A stretch of 64,000 nucleotides of DNA from Flavobacterium ginsenosidimutans (GTDB lineage Bacteria > Bacteroidota > Bacteroidia > Flavobacteriales > Flavobacteriaceae), in NCBI RefSeq assembly GCF_003254625.1, contig NZ_QJRJ01000068.1:1-64000 (forward strand), written 5' to 3'. The translations under genes and the position numbers were made by a program. Of the stretch, positions 56,301 to 64,000 are shown in pieces. The notes beneath the pieces are model-generated. The model was given only the letters and a program-made list of their open reading frames with translations. It searched no databases and was not told the DNA's origin. How positions within the stretch are numbered: position 1 is the stretch's first letter; every line of letters begins with the position of its first letter.

Positions 56301-59300
56301 GGAATTTCAATCTGATAAAAATTCTCGGTATAATCATTTCCTAACCGAATGAAAGCACTCATCTGATTATCTGCAAGTGGCGTCTGACCAGTTAATGATT
56401 CTGCATGCAAAAACATTTTAAGTTTTTTATACTGTCTCATGTCCATGCTTATGCTTTTGTAAACCGCACGTGAATCGTTTGCTTCTAATCCTTTTCCAGA
56501 AACTTTCAGACCAAGCGACTGTTCATTTTGATAGATAACGGTATTGCCGCTGTAAGTTTGTTCTCTTTCTACGCCTGGAGGAAGTACATAGTTTACAGGA
56601 CATTTTCCGTCGTTTTCTTCAATATTAACAGCTAAAACATCCAGCTCTGTATTATCATCTTCTGTATTGGTATCATTGATGTCTAAAGTTTCAGTATAGT
56701 TTCTCCAATCGCCTTTTTGAAGATCTAATGATCCAAAACGAAGCGTGACAGGCTCGCTGAAACCTGTCATAAACATACGCATAAAGCGAATTGAAGTAAA
56801 ATCTGAAATACTTCCAATGGTATTTTCTGGCTGTGAAATAGGAATTTTAAACTGAATCCATCTTGCTTGTGTCGTATTTCCATTTGCCAACGTAACCTGA
56901 GTATTTCGAATATCAGTAATATAATTTTGCCCAATTTCCATATTTGGTTTTATATCAATACTATATTCATAATAAGCATTGATCGTATTCATGGTAAAAT
57001 CACTGTTTATGTCTTCTACATCAGGTAAAGTTGTAGATCCTCGATTGGCATCGTCTGTACTTACAGCTGAATTTCCCTCGGTTCCGTTATACTTTTTGTA
57101 TCGTTCTAAAACATCTCCTGTACTGTTAAGATAGTAAGTGTAATCGTCAGCTGCGGGATCCGATTCTGAGGCATAATTAGTATAAATCTGTGCTTCTTCA
57201 CTATTTTTTAAACCATCTAAACCTATATCCTGATTGGAACGATTTGCAGTATCAGTGTCAAAAGCATAAGTCAACGATTGTGATGCTGGAACATCACCCC
57301 AAACTCCGCGAGGCGTTACCATTAATTGATCTGTTCCGAGTCCGTTCTCATATTGTTTTCTTCCATCTTTAAGAACATCTTCGGAGATTTCACCTAAGTT
57401 AAAATAGACTTTTCCTGAATTAACATCATTGGTTTTTCCGTTTCCAACATAAGGATCTAAAACCCAAAACTGAATGTATTGTACATTTCCCTGTTCGAAA
57501 TTGGTCGAATTTAAAGATCGCATAATTCCTCCAAAGTTTTCTTTTGGAGAAGCAGAATAATTGAGTGCATTGTTATATGGTCCTCTTTCTGAAGGATAAT
57601 AGCTTAAATCTAAAGTACTGACAACAAGAGTTTGTCCCGTTTCGGTTTCTGTGTTTGGATATAACTCTTCTTTATAAATTCTTCTGGTTGAATTGAGAGA
57701 AATATCATCATTAGAAATGCCTGAAGGTTTAGAAGTGTAAAATACCGGATCAATGCTGTACCAAGCCAATTTAGCTCTTTTATAGCCATAACTTAAATCG
57801 GTTGCACTTTCGTTAAAATTATAAAGGCTTGTAGTATTATTTGCAGGTGTAGAAGCAAGGCTCCAAGAATAAGCTGAGCTTAAATCGATAGTTGTCGCTG
57901 CAGTTTCAAAATCATCTACATAAATGGTTGATTCTCCTTCAAAATCGCTCGCTTTTGCTGTATTTGGTTTTAAAAAAGCAACTTCACCTCGAACCGAAAG
58001 ATTCGACGGAACATCGGTATCAATATTAGGAAGTTTATTGACCAGTCGGGTAAAGAAAGGAACTTCACTAGAAAAATTAGTATTCAATCCGAAAATGGTA
58101 TTATCGACAGATTCCTGTCCATAAACTGACTTTTGTGTATAAGGTTTCTCCGTATATTTTAAATAAGTAGCTCCAATGGTAAATTGATCTGATATTTTAT
58201 GATCGATATTTAAGCCAATGAAATTTTTAGTCTGTTGTCCAAAAACCGAGTTACTTTCTAGTGTCACCGTAATACTGGCATTTGAAGCCAATAATGCAGC
58301 ATCAAGAATGTGTACTTTTCCTAATTGATAATCTACGCTATAATCAATTCCTTCAGTTAAAGTTCTTCCGTCTGCTGTGACAATTACAGATCCTTTTGCA
58401 ACGTTGGTTGAACCAATTGAAATTCCATCTGATCCTGAAGATTTATATTTTCCTTTTAATAAATACTTGTTTTTATCACTATCCTGAAGAGCGCCAGTTT
58501 GCGTATTGTTGTACAAACTTCTAAAAACATATTTTTTCTGATTCGCATTGTATGACGCAGTATTGTTATAATCTTCTGATGAATTTGTTGCTAGTTTTTT
58601 AAAAATCAATTCACCAAAAGGTTCTTTTGTGGTAAAAATAATTCGTCCGTTTGAAGCATCAACTGTAATGCCCGATACATAATCAAAAAAGCCATCTCCG
58701 CCATCTTGTGGATCATTGGTTGAATTTAGCCTATCCATATTAAAAACTTTCAATAAAGGCGTTTCAGCTACTTTATTTTCGTCTGTTGGATTTGGCGGAA
58801 AAGAAGTTACAGGCGTAATATAATTTAGCTGTGAAGGATTTGTATAAAGAATATTGAATTTAAAATCATCTTGCGTTATTTGGTAAGCATTTGGAATTTG
58901 ATAAATGTTTTTCATCATTAAATTCCAAACAGGATTTTTTATATTGACCAAACTGCTTTTCAGCATTTTTAAAACCAAACTTTGTGTTGTAATAGTTTGA
59001 GAATCTGTTACTACTGTAGCATCGACACCATCATCAGCAAATTCTCCAACTTGATATACCTGATCACCTGAAGTATACTGATAAGCAACGGCAAGAACTT
59101 CATCATTAGACAGTTTTTGAGTTAAAGAAATATATCCTAATTGCTTGTTTAAAGTATATTCTGTTGAAGTTAATTTCCTTGCATTTTCAAGTTTCGAATA
59201 ATCTTGCCCTTCTTTTACAGACACATTAAAACCAGATGCTGAAGTAGCAATTTCACGAATATTACTATTCAGCAAACCACTTCCAGATTTAATCTGAGCA

Positions 59301-60454
59301 GGATCATAATCATTATTTGAATTATCAGGAGGAGAATCGGCAGCGTTATTAAACATTCCCATTGAAGGACTCAGCACCACAACTTGATCATCTGAAAGGC
59401 CAGTCAATTGTGCTTCACCCAAATCCTGAACCGCAACAATATTTCTTAAATTATTGGCAGTTGTACTAACGCGGCTTTGCTTATTGGTTACCCAAACCTC
59501 AACTCTTGAAATCTGAATACGGCTATCAATTAAGGGGTAATTTTTTAGAGTAGCATCGTATTTGTTTCTAAAATACTGTGATAAGAAAAAGTGCCTGTTG
59601 CTGTCATAATCCAAGGCATACAAATTAAATTCTTGAACCGCTCCGCTGCCTTCCGCACTTACAGTTTTGGTTTCTGATTTTTGTTGGGAGAAAACGCCAG
59701 TAACCGTTGTTTTTCCAAATTGTAAAGCTGTTTTTACGCCAAATAAGTTTTGCACTCCAGTAATCAAAGTACTGTTTAAAGGCATACTAACATTTCCGAC
59801 TTCAACTTTCTGTACAATATCATCCTCATCAGGAGTATACTCTAATTTGAACATATTCTGAAATGCAAATGTAGATTGAGTATCATAATTGACATTTACA
59901 CTTAATCTTGTACCTACTTTACCAACTAGCCCCAGACTAATTCGCTGGTCAAAGTCAAAAGTAAGGCTTGATCTGTTTCTGGTTGAAATTGCAGGATTAT
60001 CTTGTTTAGAATACAATAAACCCAAATCCATTTCTACTGATCCTGTAGGTTTTACGTCGATTGTATTGCTTCCAAAAATAGATTCAAAAAAGCTGGAATT
60101 GACATAATATCTGGGTAGCAAATCTTTTTTTGCATTTTCTGTACCCTTTTTTTTGCCATCAACCGCATCCATTTTTTTCCTGAAATAATTTCTTCTAGCT
60201 TCTTTCAGCATTAAATCTTCATACTCCGCAGGAGTTAGAAAAAGAGGATAATTTATTGAAAAATCATCAACAGAATCGGTATAAACATAAGTATTGGTAA
60301 AAGGATCGTAAGTATAAGAAGACAAGATGCTTTTAGGGTTTTCGATTTCAATTTTCCCTATATCAAATCCACTTTTTATGGTGTCTTGCGATACTTGCGC
60401 ATTTGAAATAAAGGCACAGAAAAATATCAGAAAAAAGAATAATTTTTTAATCAT
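53345..60454 (-). CDS. sprA: SprA/Sov outer-membrane translocon of the type IX secretion system
   Basis: A 2369-residue outer-membrane protein that forms the large beta-barrel through which type IX cargo leaves the cell; in gliding flavobacteria it is needed for gliding and adhesin export. The signal peptide is MIKKLFFFLIFFCAFISNAQ. Characteristic blocks are IDVKPTGSVEMDLGLLYSKQ, GKVGTRLSVNVNYDTQSTF, VEVGNVSMPLNSTLITGVQNLFG and GEVWFNELRLAEMDNTGG. The C-terminus is beta-rich and ends TIRYTFGN. The length is that expected for the family. The frame is uninterrupted. It is divergent from the 982-residue unknown gene, with a 514-base gap. No other type IX component lies in the window. Confidence 0.97.
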   Translation of the reverse strand: MIKKLFFFLIFFCAFISNAQVSQDTIKSGFDIGKIEIENPKSILSSYTYDPFTNTYVYTDSVDDFSINYPLFLTPAEYEDLMLKEARRNYFRKKMDAVDGKKKGTENAKKDLLPRYYVNSSFFESIFGSNTIDVKPTGSVEMDLGLLYSKQDNPAISTRNRSSLTFDFDQRISLGLVGKVGTRLSVNVNYDTQSTFAFQNMFKLEYTPDEDDIVQKVEVGNVSMPLNSTLITGVQNLFGVKTALQFGKTTVTGVFSQQKSETKTVSAEGSGAVQEFNLYALDYDSNRHFFLSQYFRNKYDATLKNYPLIDSRIQISRVEVWVTNKQSRVSTTANNLRNIVAVQDLGEAQLTGLSDDQVVVLSPSMGMFNNAADSPPDNSNNDYDPAQIKSGSGLLNSNIREIATSASGFNVSVKEGQDYSKLENARKLTSTEYTLNKQLGYISLTQKLSNDEVLAVAYQYTSGDQVYQVGEFADDGVDATVVTDSQTITTQSLVLKMLKSSLVNIKNPVWNLMMKNIYQIPNAYQITQDDFKFNILYTNPSQLNYITPVTSFPPNPTDENKVAETPLLKVFNMDRLNSTNDPQDGGDGFFDYVSGITVDASNGRIIFTTKEPFGELIFKKLATNSSEDYNNTASYNANQKKYVFRSLYNNTQTGALQDSDKNKYLLKGKYKSSGSDGISIGSTNVAKGSVIVTADGRTLTEGIDYSVDYQLGKVHILDAALLASNASITVTLESNSVFGQQTKNFIGLNIDHKISDQFTIGATYLKYTEKPYTQKSVYGQESVDNTIFGLNTNFSSEVPFFTRLVNKLPNIDTDVPSNLSVRGEVAFLKPNTAKASDFEGESTIYVDDFETAATTIDLSSAYSWSLASTPANNTTSLYNFNESATDLSYGYKRAKLAWYSIDPVFYTSKPSGISNDDISLNSTRRIYKEELYPNTETETGQTLVVSTLDLSYYPSERGPYNNALNYSASPKENFGGIMRSLNSTNFEQGNVQYIQFWVLDPYVGNGKTNDVNSGKVYFNLGEISEDVLKDGRKQYENGLGTDQLMVTPRGVWGDVPASQSLTYAFDTDTANRSNQDIGLDGLKNSEEAQIYTNYASESDPAADDYTYYLNSTGDVLERYKKYNGTEGNSAVSTDDANRGSTTLPDVEDINSDFTMNTINAYYEYSIDIKPNMEIGQNYITDIRNTQVTLANGNTTQARWIQFKIPISQPENTIGSISDFTSIRFMRMFMTGFSEPVTLRFGSLDLQKGDWRNYTETLDINDTNTEDDNTELDVLAVNIEENDGKCPVNYVLPPGVEREQTYSGNTVIYQNEQSLGLKVSGKGLEANDSRAVYKSISMDMRQYKKLKMFLHAESLTGQTPLADNQMSAFIRLGNDYTENFYQIEIPLKVTLSSGCSYLSPEVVWPESNEIDLSLSLLSQLKMLYKKIATADLPADGIYYLDEDNEKLDPSLSSKVNKLRLGVKGNPNLGYVRTLMIGIKNNDQHQDIKGEVWFNELRLAEMDNTGGMAAVVNIDSNLADFATVSATGKMSTIGFGSLEQTSLERSQEDVQQYNLLTNVNFGKLMPKNWGIALPFNYAVSEATITPKYDPENPDITLQTMLNTAESEAERQNIKNRAIDYTKTTSINFIGVRKERKPEQKAHIYDIENFTFSQSFNETSSHDYERESYVDQRSNTALNYDYSTETKTVEPFKKTEFMKKSNYWKLLSDFNFNYMPSNITFNTNILRQFNQQQFRQTDVEGIALDPSYSRNFEFNIQYGFTFNLTKSLKLNFTSSTSNIVKNYLDNNNQPIDGFKISDHYFDIGEPNKHVQKLVVNYEIPISKIPLFSFVKANLTYTGDYNWQRSSEALTKIEVDGVTYNLGNTVQNANTSNLNATFNMETLYKYLGISKTANNKNNIQKTTAVKPGEKIVKANTVENTNKNTFVKSLYGVLTSVKNITLNFSENNGTILPGYLPTSGFMGFSKPTLGFIFGSQHDIRDEAAKKGWLTNYQEFNQMYSTSQSKIFKGTANIELIPDLKIDLQANRSYSQNFSEQYDISNGQYNSRSPYTSGTFSISTALIKTAFSASDENGSEAFENFRKNRITIAYRLAERRGINVNNGTNIGTDGFPLGYGSTNQSVLLASFLAAYTGTNPNDAALGIFRNFPIPNWSLKYNGLMRYNFFKNTFKRFSLQHSYQATYTVNAFNSNYNYAKDPNGMDDNGNYYNQTIMSNVTLTEQFNPFLKVDFEMKNSFRLLTQINKDRSLSMSFDNNNLTEVNGIEYVVGVGYRIKDVVFTSRLADNPTNTVKSDIIIKADLTLRNNQTIVRYLDYDNNQLVAGQNIWTLKTTADYSLSKNLTMIFYYNHSFSKPVISTTYPLTTISSGLTIRYTFGN

Positions 60455-60968
60455 TTACCAGATTCTGATAACCTTTTGCTTATTGTTTTAAATGAATACT
60501 AGGTTCAAAAATCCTGATGAAAGTATGTACACACATTCAGGTTTTTGAAAAAGAAATAATTAGGATGTTACCAGAAGTAGTTTTGTTTGATAGGCTTGTA
60601 GGGTTATAGGAGCTTATTGGTTTTCTCAATTCTTACTCAAAGGAATGATTTCGCTTCGGGATAAAATAATAAAGTAGAAGTATAGAGATTTTTACTATAC
60701 TAAAAAGATAAATTGATCGATGAAAATTTATTGGATGTGGTGTAGATGTGGTGTTTTTTATTAATCAAGACTAATTTATCTACTCTAAGGAGAACAAACT
60801 GGCAGATATAGAATATGCTTAAAAACTGAGGAAGGAATTGATGTTGATTTAAATCTTTAATTGATTAGCATTCAATTGTATAATAAAAAAATACCGTACT
60901 TATCCTATTTTTTTACATGATTTTTATTGTTAATTTTATCTCAAAATAAACCAAAAACAAACCAATAT
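60455..60968. other. Intergenic region between sprA and the unknown exported protein
   Basis: These 514 AT-rich bases hold no gene that I can support. The sprA-proximal part contains a hairpin (listed separately). No exact TAnnTTTG element is obvious for either gene; the minus strand has TACTTTCA near 60521. The direct repeat GATGTGGTGTAGATGTGGTG at about 60732-60752 is a nine-base tandem duplication. Confidence 0.5.
60504..60549. other. Hairpin in the sprA upstream region
   Basis: TTCAAAAATCCTGA at 60504-60517 pairs with TCAGGTTTTTGAA at 60537-60549, leaving one bulged base and a loop of about 19. It starts 50 bases upstream of the sprA start codon, so it may lie in the sprA leader or overlap its promoter. 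Confidence 0.5.
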
Positions 60969-63875
60969 ATGAAGAAAATAATACTTGTTTTAACACTTAC
61001 TCTTTTTTGTCAGTTTCTATATTCCCAAATTGGTCCTACGCTTGGGGTCGGTTTGGAAAAATTAACCATGAATAAAGGAACAATAGATGTCAAAGTATTA
61101 ACCGAAATTATAATGCAAAAACAAAGCGAGCTTAAGCAAGAAGCTTTAAAGCGTTTTTTGTTTAAAATGTTTCCAGAATCAGATTATACTACAAAATTCT
61201 ATGTTCAAAATTGCCTAAACATTTTTTTGAATGAAAAACAGCCTGAAGTAATTGAAAAAGAAATTTTGGAACTAACAACAAATTACGCTTTAGCACTTGG
61301 AATAACTCAAGCTTTGATAAAGTCTGAAAGTGATATTTTTCAAAAGCTTAATGATAAATATAATACCAATTTCATTGGTAAAACCAATTTTGATTTAGAA
61401 TTAGAAAAGATAAACAAAAAAGAAAAACTTAGTTCTCCACGAGCAGCAAGATTAGAAAGTAAAATTGAATTGTACAGTTATTTTATAGAGTACTTAATTC
61501 ATTGTGAAAATGGCGATTGCTCTCAAGAATCAACTAATATTCCTAGTAAGATAAAAGATGATTATGAAGAAAAGATAGCTGATAAAAAGACAAGTGACGA
61601 AATAACTAGTAAATTCATAAAAAGAAAAATAGAATCTTTAAACCGTAAGAAATCTCGTTTGTCTAAAATTAAAATGAAAAATAATATAAAACAAAACTTA
61701 GAAATAAATAATGATAAAGAAATAAAAAATGATCAATTAGTGAGTAATAACCAAACAGCAAATAACAATCAAATAACAAATAGTAAATCAGTAATAAAAT
61801 CTAAACAGGTACAAAACAATGAGCAGGTAGTAAAAACTCAAAAAATAGAGATTAGCGTTCCTTTTGGGATTTTACTAGATGTTGTAAGTTTTACATTGTC
61901 AAATAATGAAAACGTTACTAAAAAAGGTTTCTTCAAAAATAAAATAGATTATCATAAAGATGATTATTATGTTGATGTACCATACAAAAATGAGATGGAT
62001 TCTCTTCCCAAAAAGATTAAAGAAAAAATTGACCTTTACAGTGAGAATTACGATGTTATAAAGGAATTTTTATCAGTTAATTTAGGGAAGACTCCAGCTG
62101 ATGTAGTAGATCAATTAACAACACAGGGCGTCAATGCTTTTAATTATGATGATAAAATATTTAAAGAAAATGATAGGTTAAGTTTAATTAAGCAAGATGT
62201 TGAAAAATTATCAAATTACATTAAAACTAGAGAAGTGGTTAGTGTGCTTGAAAATGCGGATTACACGAGTTTCAAATCAGACACAGGTACTAGTTTAAAG
62301 TCAGATTTAGATACTAACAATCTTAATACTTTAATCCTAAGATTAAATCCAACAATTAAAAATTATAATTCAAATATTAATACTTTCAAGCTTCTAGATA
62401 AAAATTTAGAAACAATAAATGAATTGGATATTAATAAGTATTATGTATTGAAAGATAATTATAAATTTAATGATTTAGATAAGATCGGTGATAATAATAA
62501 AAAAATGGTTCTAGATTTTATTAAAGATAAAAAAGTCGAGAATTATTTAAAAATAAAAACTGAATTAGAAAAAATTAGTGTAACAGATAACACCATAAAG
62601 TCTGAGATAGATTCTTTTTTGAATAATATTGTTATAACAAGAACTGACTATGATAAAGAATTTAGCAACATTAATAAAATTATTGATGATTTACAGAAAC
62701 TAAAAAATTTGTCAACTCTTTTAGATTCATCGATTTTAAAGTATAAAAAAGAAATTACAAAATCGCAGGTCTTTTTTAAGGTGTATTTAGAGCAGATTTT
62801 AAAAGATATTGAAGAAGCCACTATGGTAACATCGAATCTAGATACGATTTCAAAAAATAAAATTTCAAGCTGTATCTCGGAACTTCACGCTAAAGTTTAT
62901 TATTTGACTAAGAATGAAAATATAAAAATTGAAGACTTGAATTTTTTAGAAGAAATGGTTTCTAAAAAAATTATTGAAGTTGCTTATCTAGACAATCAAA
63001 ATAAAGAAAGATATGTCAAAATACTAGAAAAAGTAAAATTATTAATACCTCTTTTAAAAATTCAAATTCTATCAAAAATTGATCAAAAAATTAGCTATAA
63101 GCCTGAAATGGCTTCATTATTTGAATTTATTTCAAACCTAGACAATTTAGATAAGGCACAGACATATGAGAGTATTATTAATTTGCTAAGAGAGTATAGT
63201 CATATTGTGGAAGGACAATTGCCTAATAGTAAATTCAAAGAGGGATATATTATTTTCATTAATGGAATGAAAAAATATACTTTAATTAATTCTTCGCCAG
63301 AAAACCAATATGTAGAAATTGATATTGTTTCATTTTTGAATGATTTACAGCAGTTTTACAATAGAAATAATCCATCTCGATTTTCATTGTATTTAACTTT
63401 AGGACTGAATGAAAATTTCTTCTTTAAAGATTTTACATTCCCAGATGATGGTTCCGAGGCTGAGAATCCAGACAATCCAAAGAAACCAGAAACTATAAAA
63501 ACGATCGGTTTTGCATCTGAAAAAATAGGTGTTAAATATAAAATATACGATTTCAAAAAGTATAGAGGATATGAAAACGTAATTAAAGATGATGTTTATC
63601 TTAATAAAAGAGCTCCTTTTATTAATGAGTTTTATACTATTCTATACGGCTCAGGACTACTTTATACTTTAGCGAATACTTCTACAGATCAAAATTTTGA
63701 TTTTCCTCATGTAGGAGCAGGAGTGGGATTACGTTTTTACAATGCTTTAGATTTTAATGTTATACTAGGATTTCCATTCGTTAAGGATAGAAATTTTGGA
63801 AAAGATGGATTTATAGGTATTGGTCTGGATATTCCTTTAGGTGAATATTTGGAAAAAGTAGGTAATAAAAACTAA
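60969..63875 (+). CDS. Large exported protein of unknown function with C-terminal beta-barrel-like region
   Basis: A 968-residue protein that I do not recognise. I take the ATG at 60969 (MKKIILVLTLTLFCQFLYSQ), which gives a clean signal peptide, over an upstream TTG. Three regions are visible. About 20-220 is helical, with a Lys/Glu-rich coiled coil. About 220-300 is Asn/Gln/Lys-rich and repetitive (NNQTANNNQITNSKS). About 300-770 is long, helical and charged. The last 170 residues are beta-rich (RFSLYLTLGLNENF, VGAGVGLRFYNALDFNVILG, GFIGIGLDIPLGEYL) and resemble the end of a small outer-membrane barrel. The coding DNA is clearly more AT-rich than its neighbours, so recent acquisition is possible. 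Outer-membrane anchoring is inferred. Confidence 0.8.
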   Translation: MKKIILVLTLTLFCQFLYSQIGPTLGVGLEKLTMNKGTIDVKVLTEIIMQKQSELKQEALKRFLFKMFPESDYTTKFYVQNCLNIFLNEKQPEVIEKEILELTTNYALALGITQALIKSESDIFQKLNDKYNTNFIGKTNFDLELEKINKKEKLSSPRAARLESKIELYSYFIEYLIHCENGDCSQESTNIPSKIKDDYEEKIADKKTSDEITSKFIKRKIESLNRKKSRLSKIKMKNNIKQNLEINNDKEIKNDQLVSNNQTANNNQITNSKSVIKSKQVQNNEQVVKTQKIEISVPFGILLDVVSFTLSNNENVTKKGFFKNKIDYHKDDYYVDVPYKNEMDSLPKKIKEKIDLYSENYDVIKEFLSVNLGKTPADVVDQLTTQGVNAFNYDDKIFKENDRLSLIKQDVEKLSNYIKTREVVSVLENADYTSFKSDTGTSLKSDLDTNNLNTLILRLNPTIKNYNSNINTFKLLDKNLETINELDINKYYVLKDNYKFNDLDKIGDNNKKMVLDFIKDKKVENYLKIKTELEKISVTDNTIKSEIDSFLNNIVITRTDYDKEFSNINKIIDDLQKLKNLSTLLDSSILKYKKEITKSQVFFKVYLEQILKDIEEATMVTSNLDTISKNKISSCISELHAKVYYLTKNENIKIEDLNFLEEMVSKKIIEVAYLDNQNKERYVKILEKVKLLIPLLKIQILSKIDQKISYKPEMASLFEFISNLDNLDKAQTYESIINLLREYSHIVEGQLPNSKFKEGYIIFINGMKKYTLINSSPENQYVEIDIVSFLNDLQQFYNRNNPSRFSLYLTLGLNENFFFKDFTFPDDGSEAENPDNPKKPETIKTIGFASEKIGVKYKIYDFKKYRGYENVIKDDVYLNKRAPFINEFYTILYGSGLLYTLANTSTDQNFDFPHVGAGVGLRFYNALDFNVILGFPFVKDRNFGKDGFIGIGLDIPLGEYLEKVGNKN

Positions 63876-63915
63876 TAAATTATTGAGTTTATTTACTAAT
63901 CATAAAATTTTACGT

Positions 63916-63960
63916 AATAAGTATATCTATTTGTTTTTCAAATAGATATACTTATTTTTT
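63916..63960 (+). terminator. Terminator of the unknown exported protein gene
   Basis: AATAAGTATATCTATTTG at 63916-63933 and CAAATAGATATACTTATT at 63939-63956 form a perfect 18-bp stem with a five-T loop, followed by a T run. The last 40 bases of the window show no gene start. Confidence 0.85.
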
Positions 63961-64000
63961 TGTAGTTTTGTACAAAAAATATCTTCCTCAATCTGCCAAA

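Noticed and set aside
55535..60107. Several plus-strand open frames of 60-99 codons inside sprA
   Set aside because: They lie antisense to a clearly conserved 2369-residue gene and show Cys/Ser/Phe-rich composition typical of shadow frames.

Overview
The window looks like chromosomal DNA of a Flavobacterium-like member of the Bacteroidota. The evidence is low G+C content, SusC/SusD outer-membrane pairs, hybrid two-component regulators, a 2369-residue SprA (the type IX secretion and gliding translocon), a long Bacteroidota-type signal peptidase I, and several promoters of the Bacteroidota form TAnnTTTG with an upstream TTG or TTTG. There are 33 genes I accept as real. I see no rRNA, tRNA, CRISPR array, transposase or prophage.

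Layout. (1) 371-11032: a hybrid-two-component-like regulator whose phosphorelay residues are all replaced, a SusC/SusD pair, and a secreted fusion of a glycerophosphodiesterase-like domain with an alkaline phosphatase. This reads as a locus for scavenging a phosphorylated organic compound. (2) 11246-13078: an NAD-binding epimerase-like enzyme and an AraC regulator in one operon. (3) 13335-24247: a Nudix-fold regulator with a broken Nudix box, divergent from a set of a SusD-less outer-membrane receptor, two GH3 glycosidases, a nucleoside-hydrolase-like protein and a FucP-type sugar permease. A 21-bp palindrome lies in the divergent control region. (4) 24474-39725: a clear polysaccharide utilization locus for beta-1,4-galactan, with an intact hybrid regulator, SusC, SusD, a SusE-like protein, two tandem GH53 endo-galactanases and a GH2 beta-galactosidase. 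(5) 39909-47174: signal peptidase I, a LytS/LytTR two-component pair, an operon of an intradiol-dioxygenase-like lipoprotein, a pirin-like protein without its metal-site histidines and an unknown protein, then a bestrophin-like membrane protein and a SpoU/TrmH RNA methyltransferase. (6) 47551-53161: KatG, an AraC regulator with a TetX-like flavin monooxygenase, and a GT9 glycosyltransferase. (7) 53345-63875: SprA and a divergent, very AT-rich 982-residue exported protein of unknown function.

How the genes work together. In the galactan locus, the regulator would sense oligosaccharide in the periplasm and activate the divergent susC operon. Surface and periplasmic GH53 enzymes would cut galactan, SusCD would import the oligomers, and GH2 would release galactose. 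In locus 3 the GH3 enzymes would release sugars carried inward by the FucP-type permease under control of the Nudix-type regulator.

The most unusual items are the fully degenerate hybrid regulator next to a phosphodiesterase-phosphatase fusion, the LytTR-linked dioxygenase/pirin/unknown operon with 21-bp-spaced direct repeats, and the 982-residue orphan. Functions are inferred from family features visible in the translations; no database search was run.
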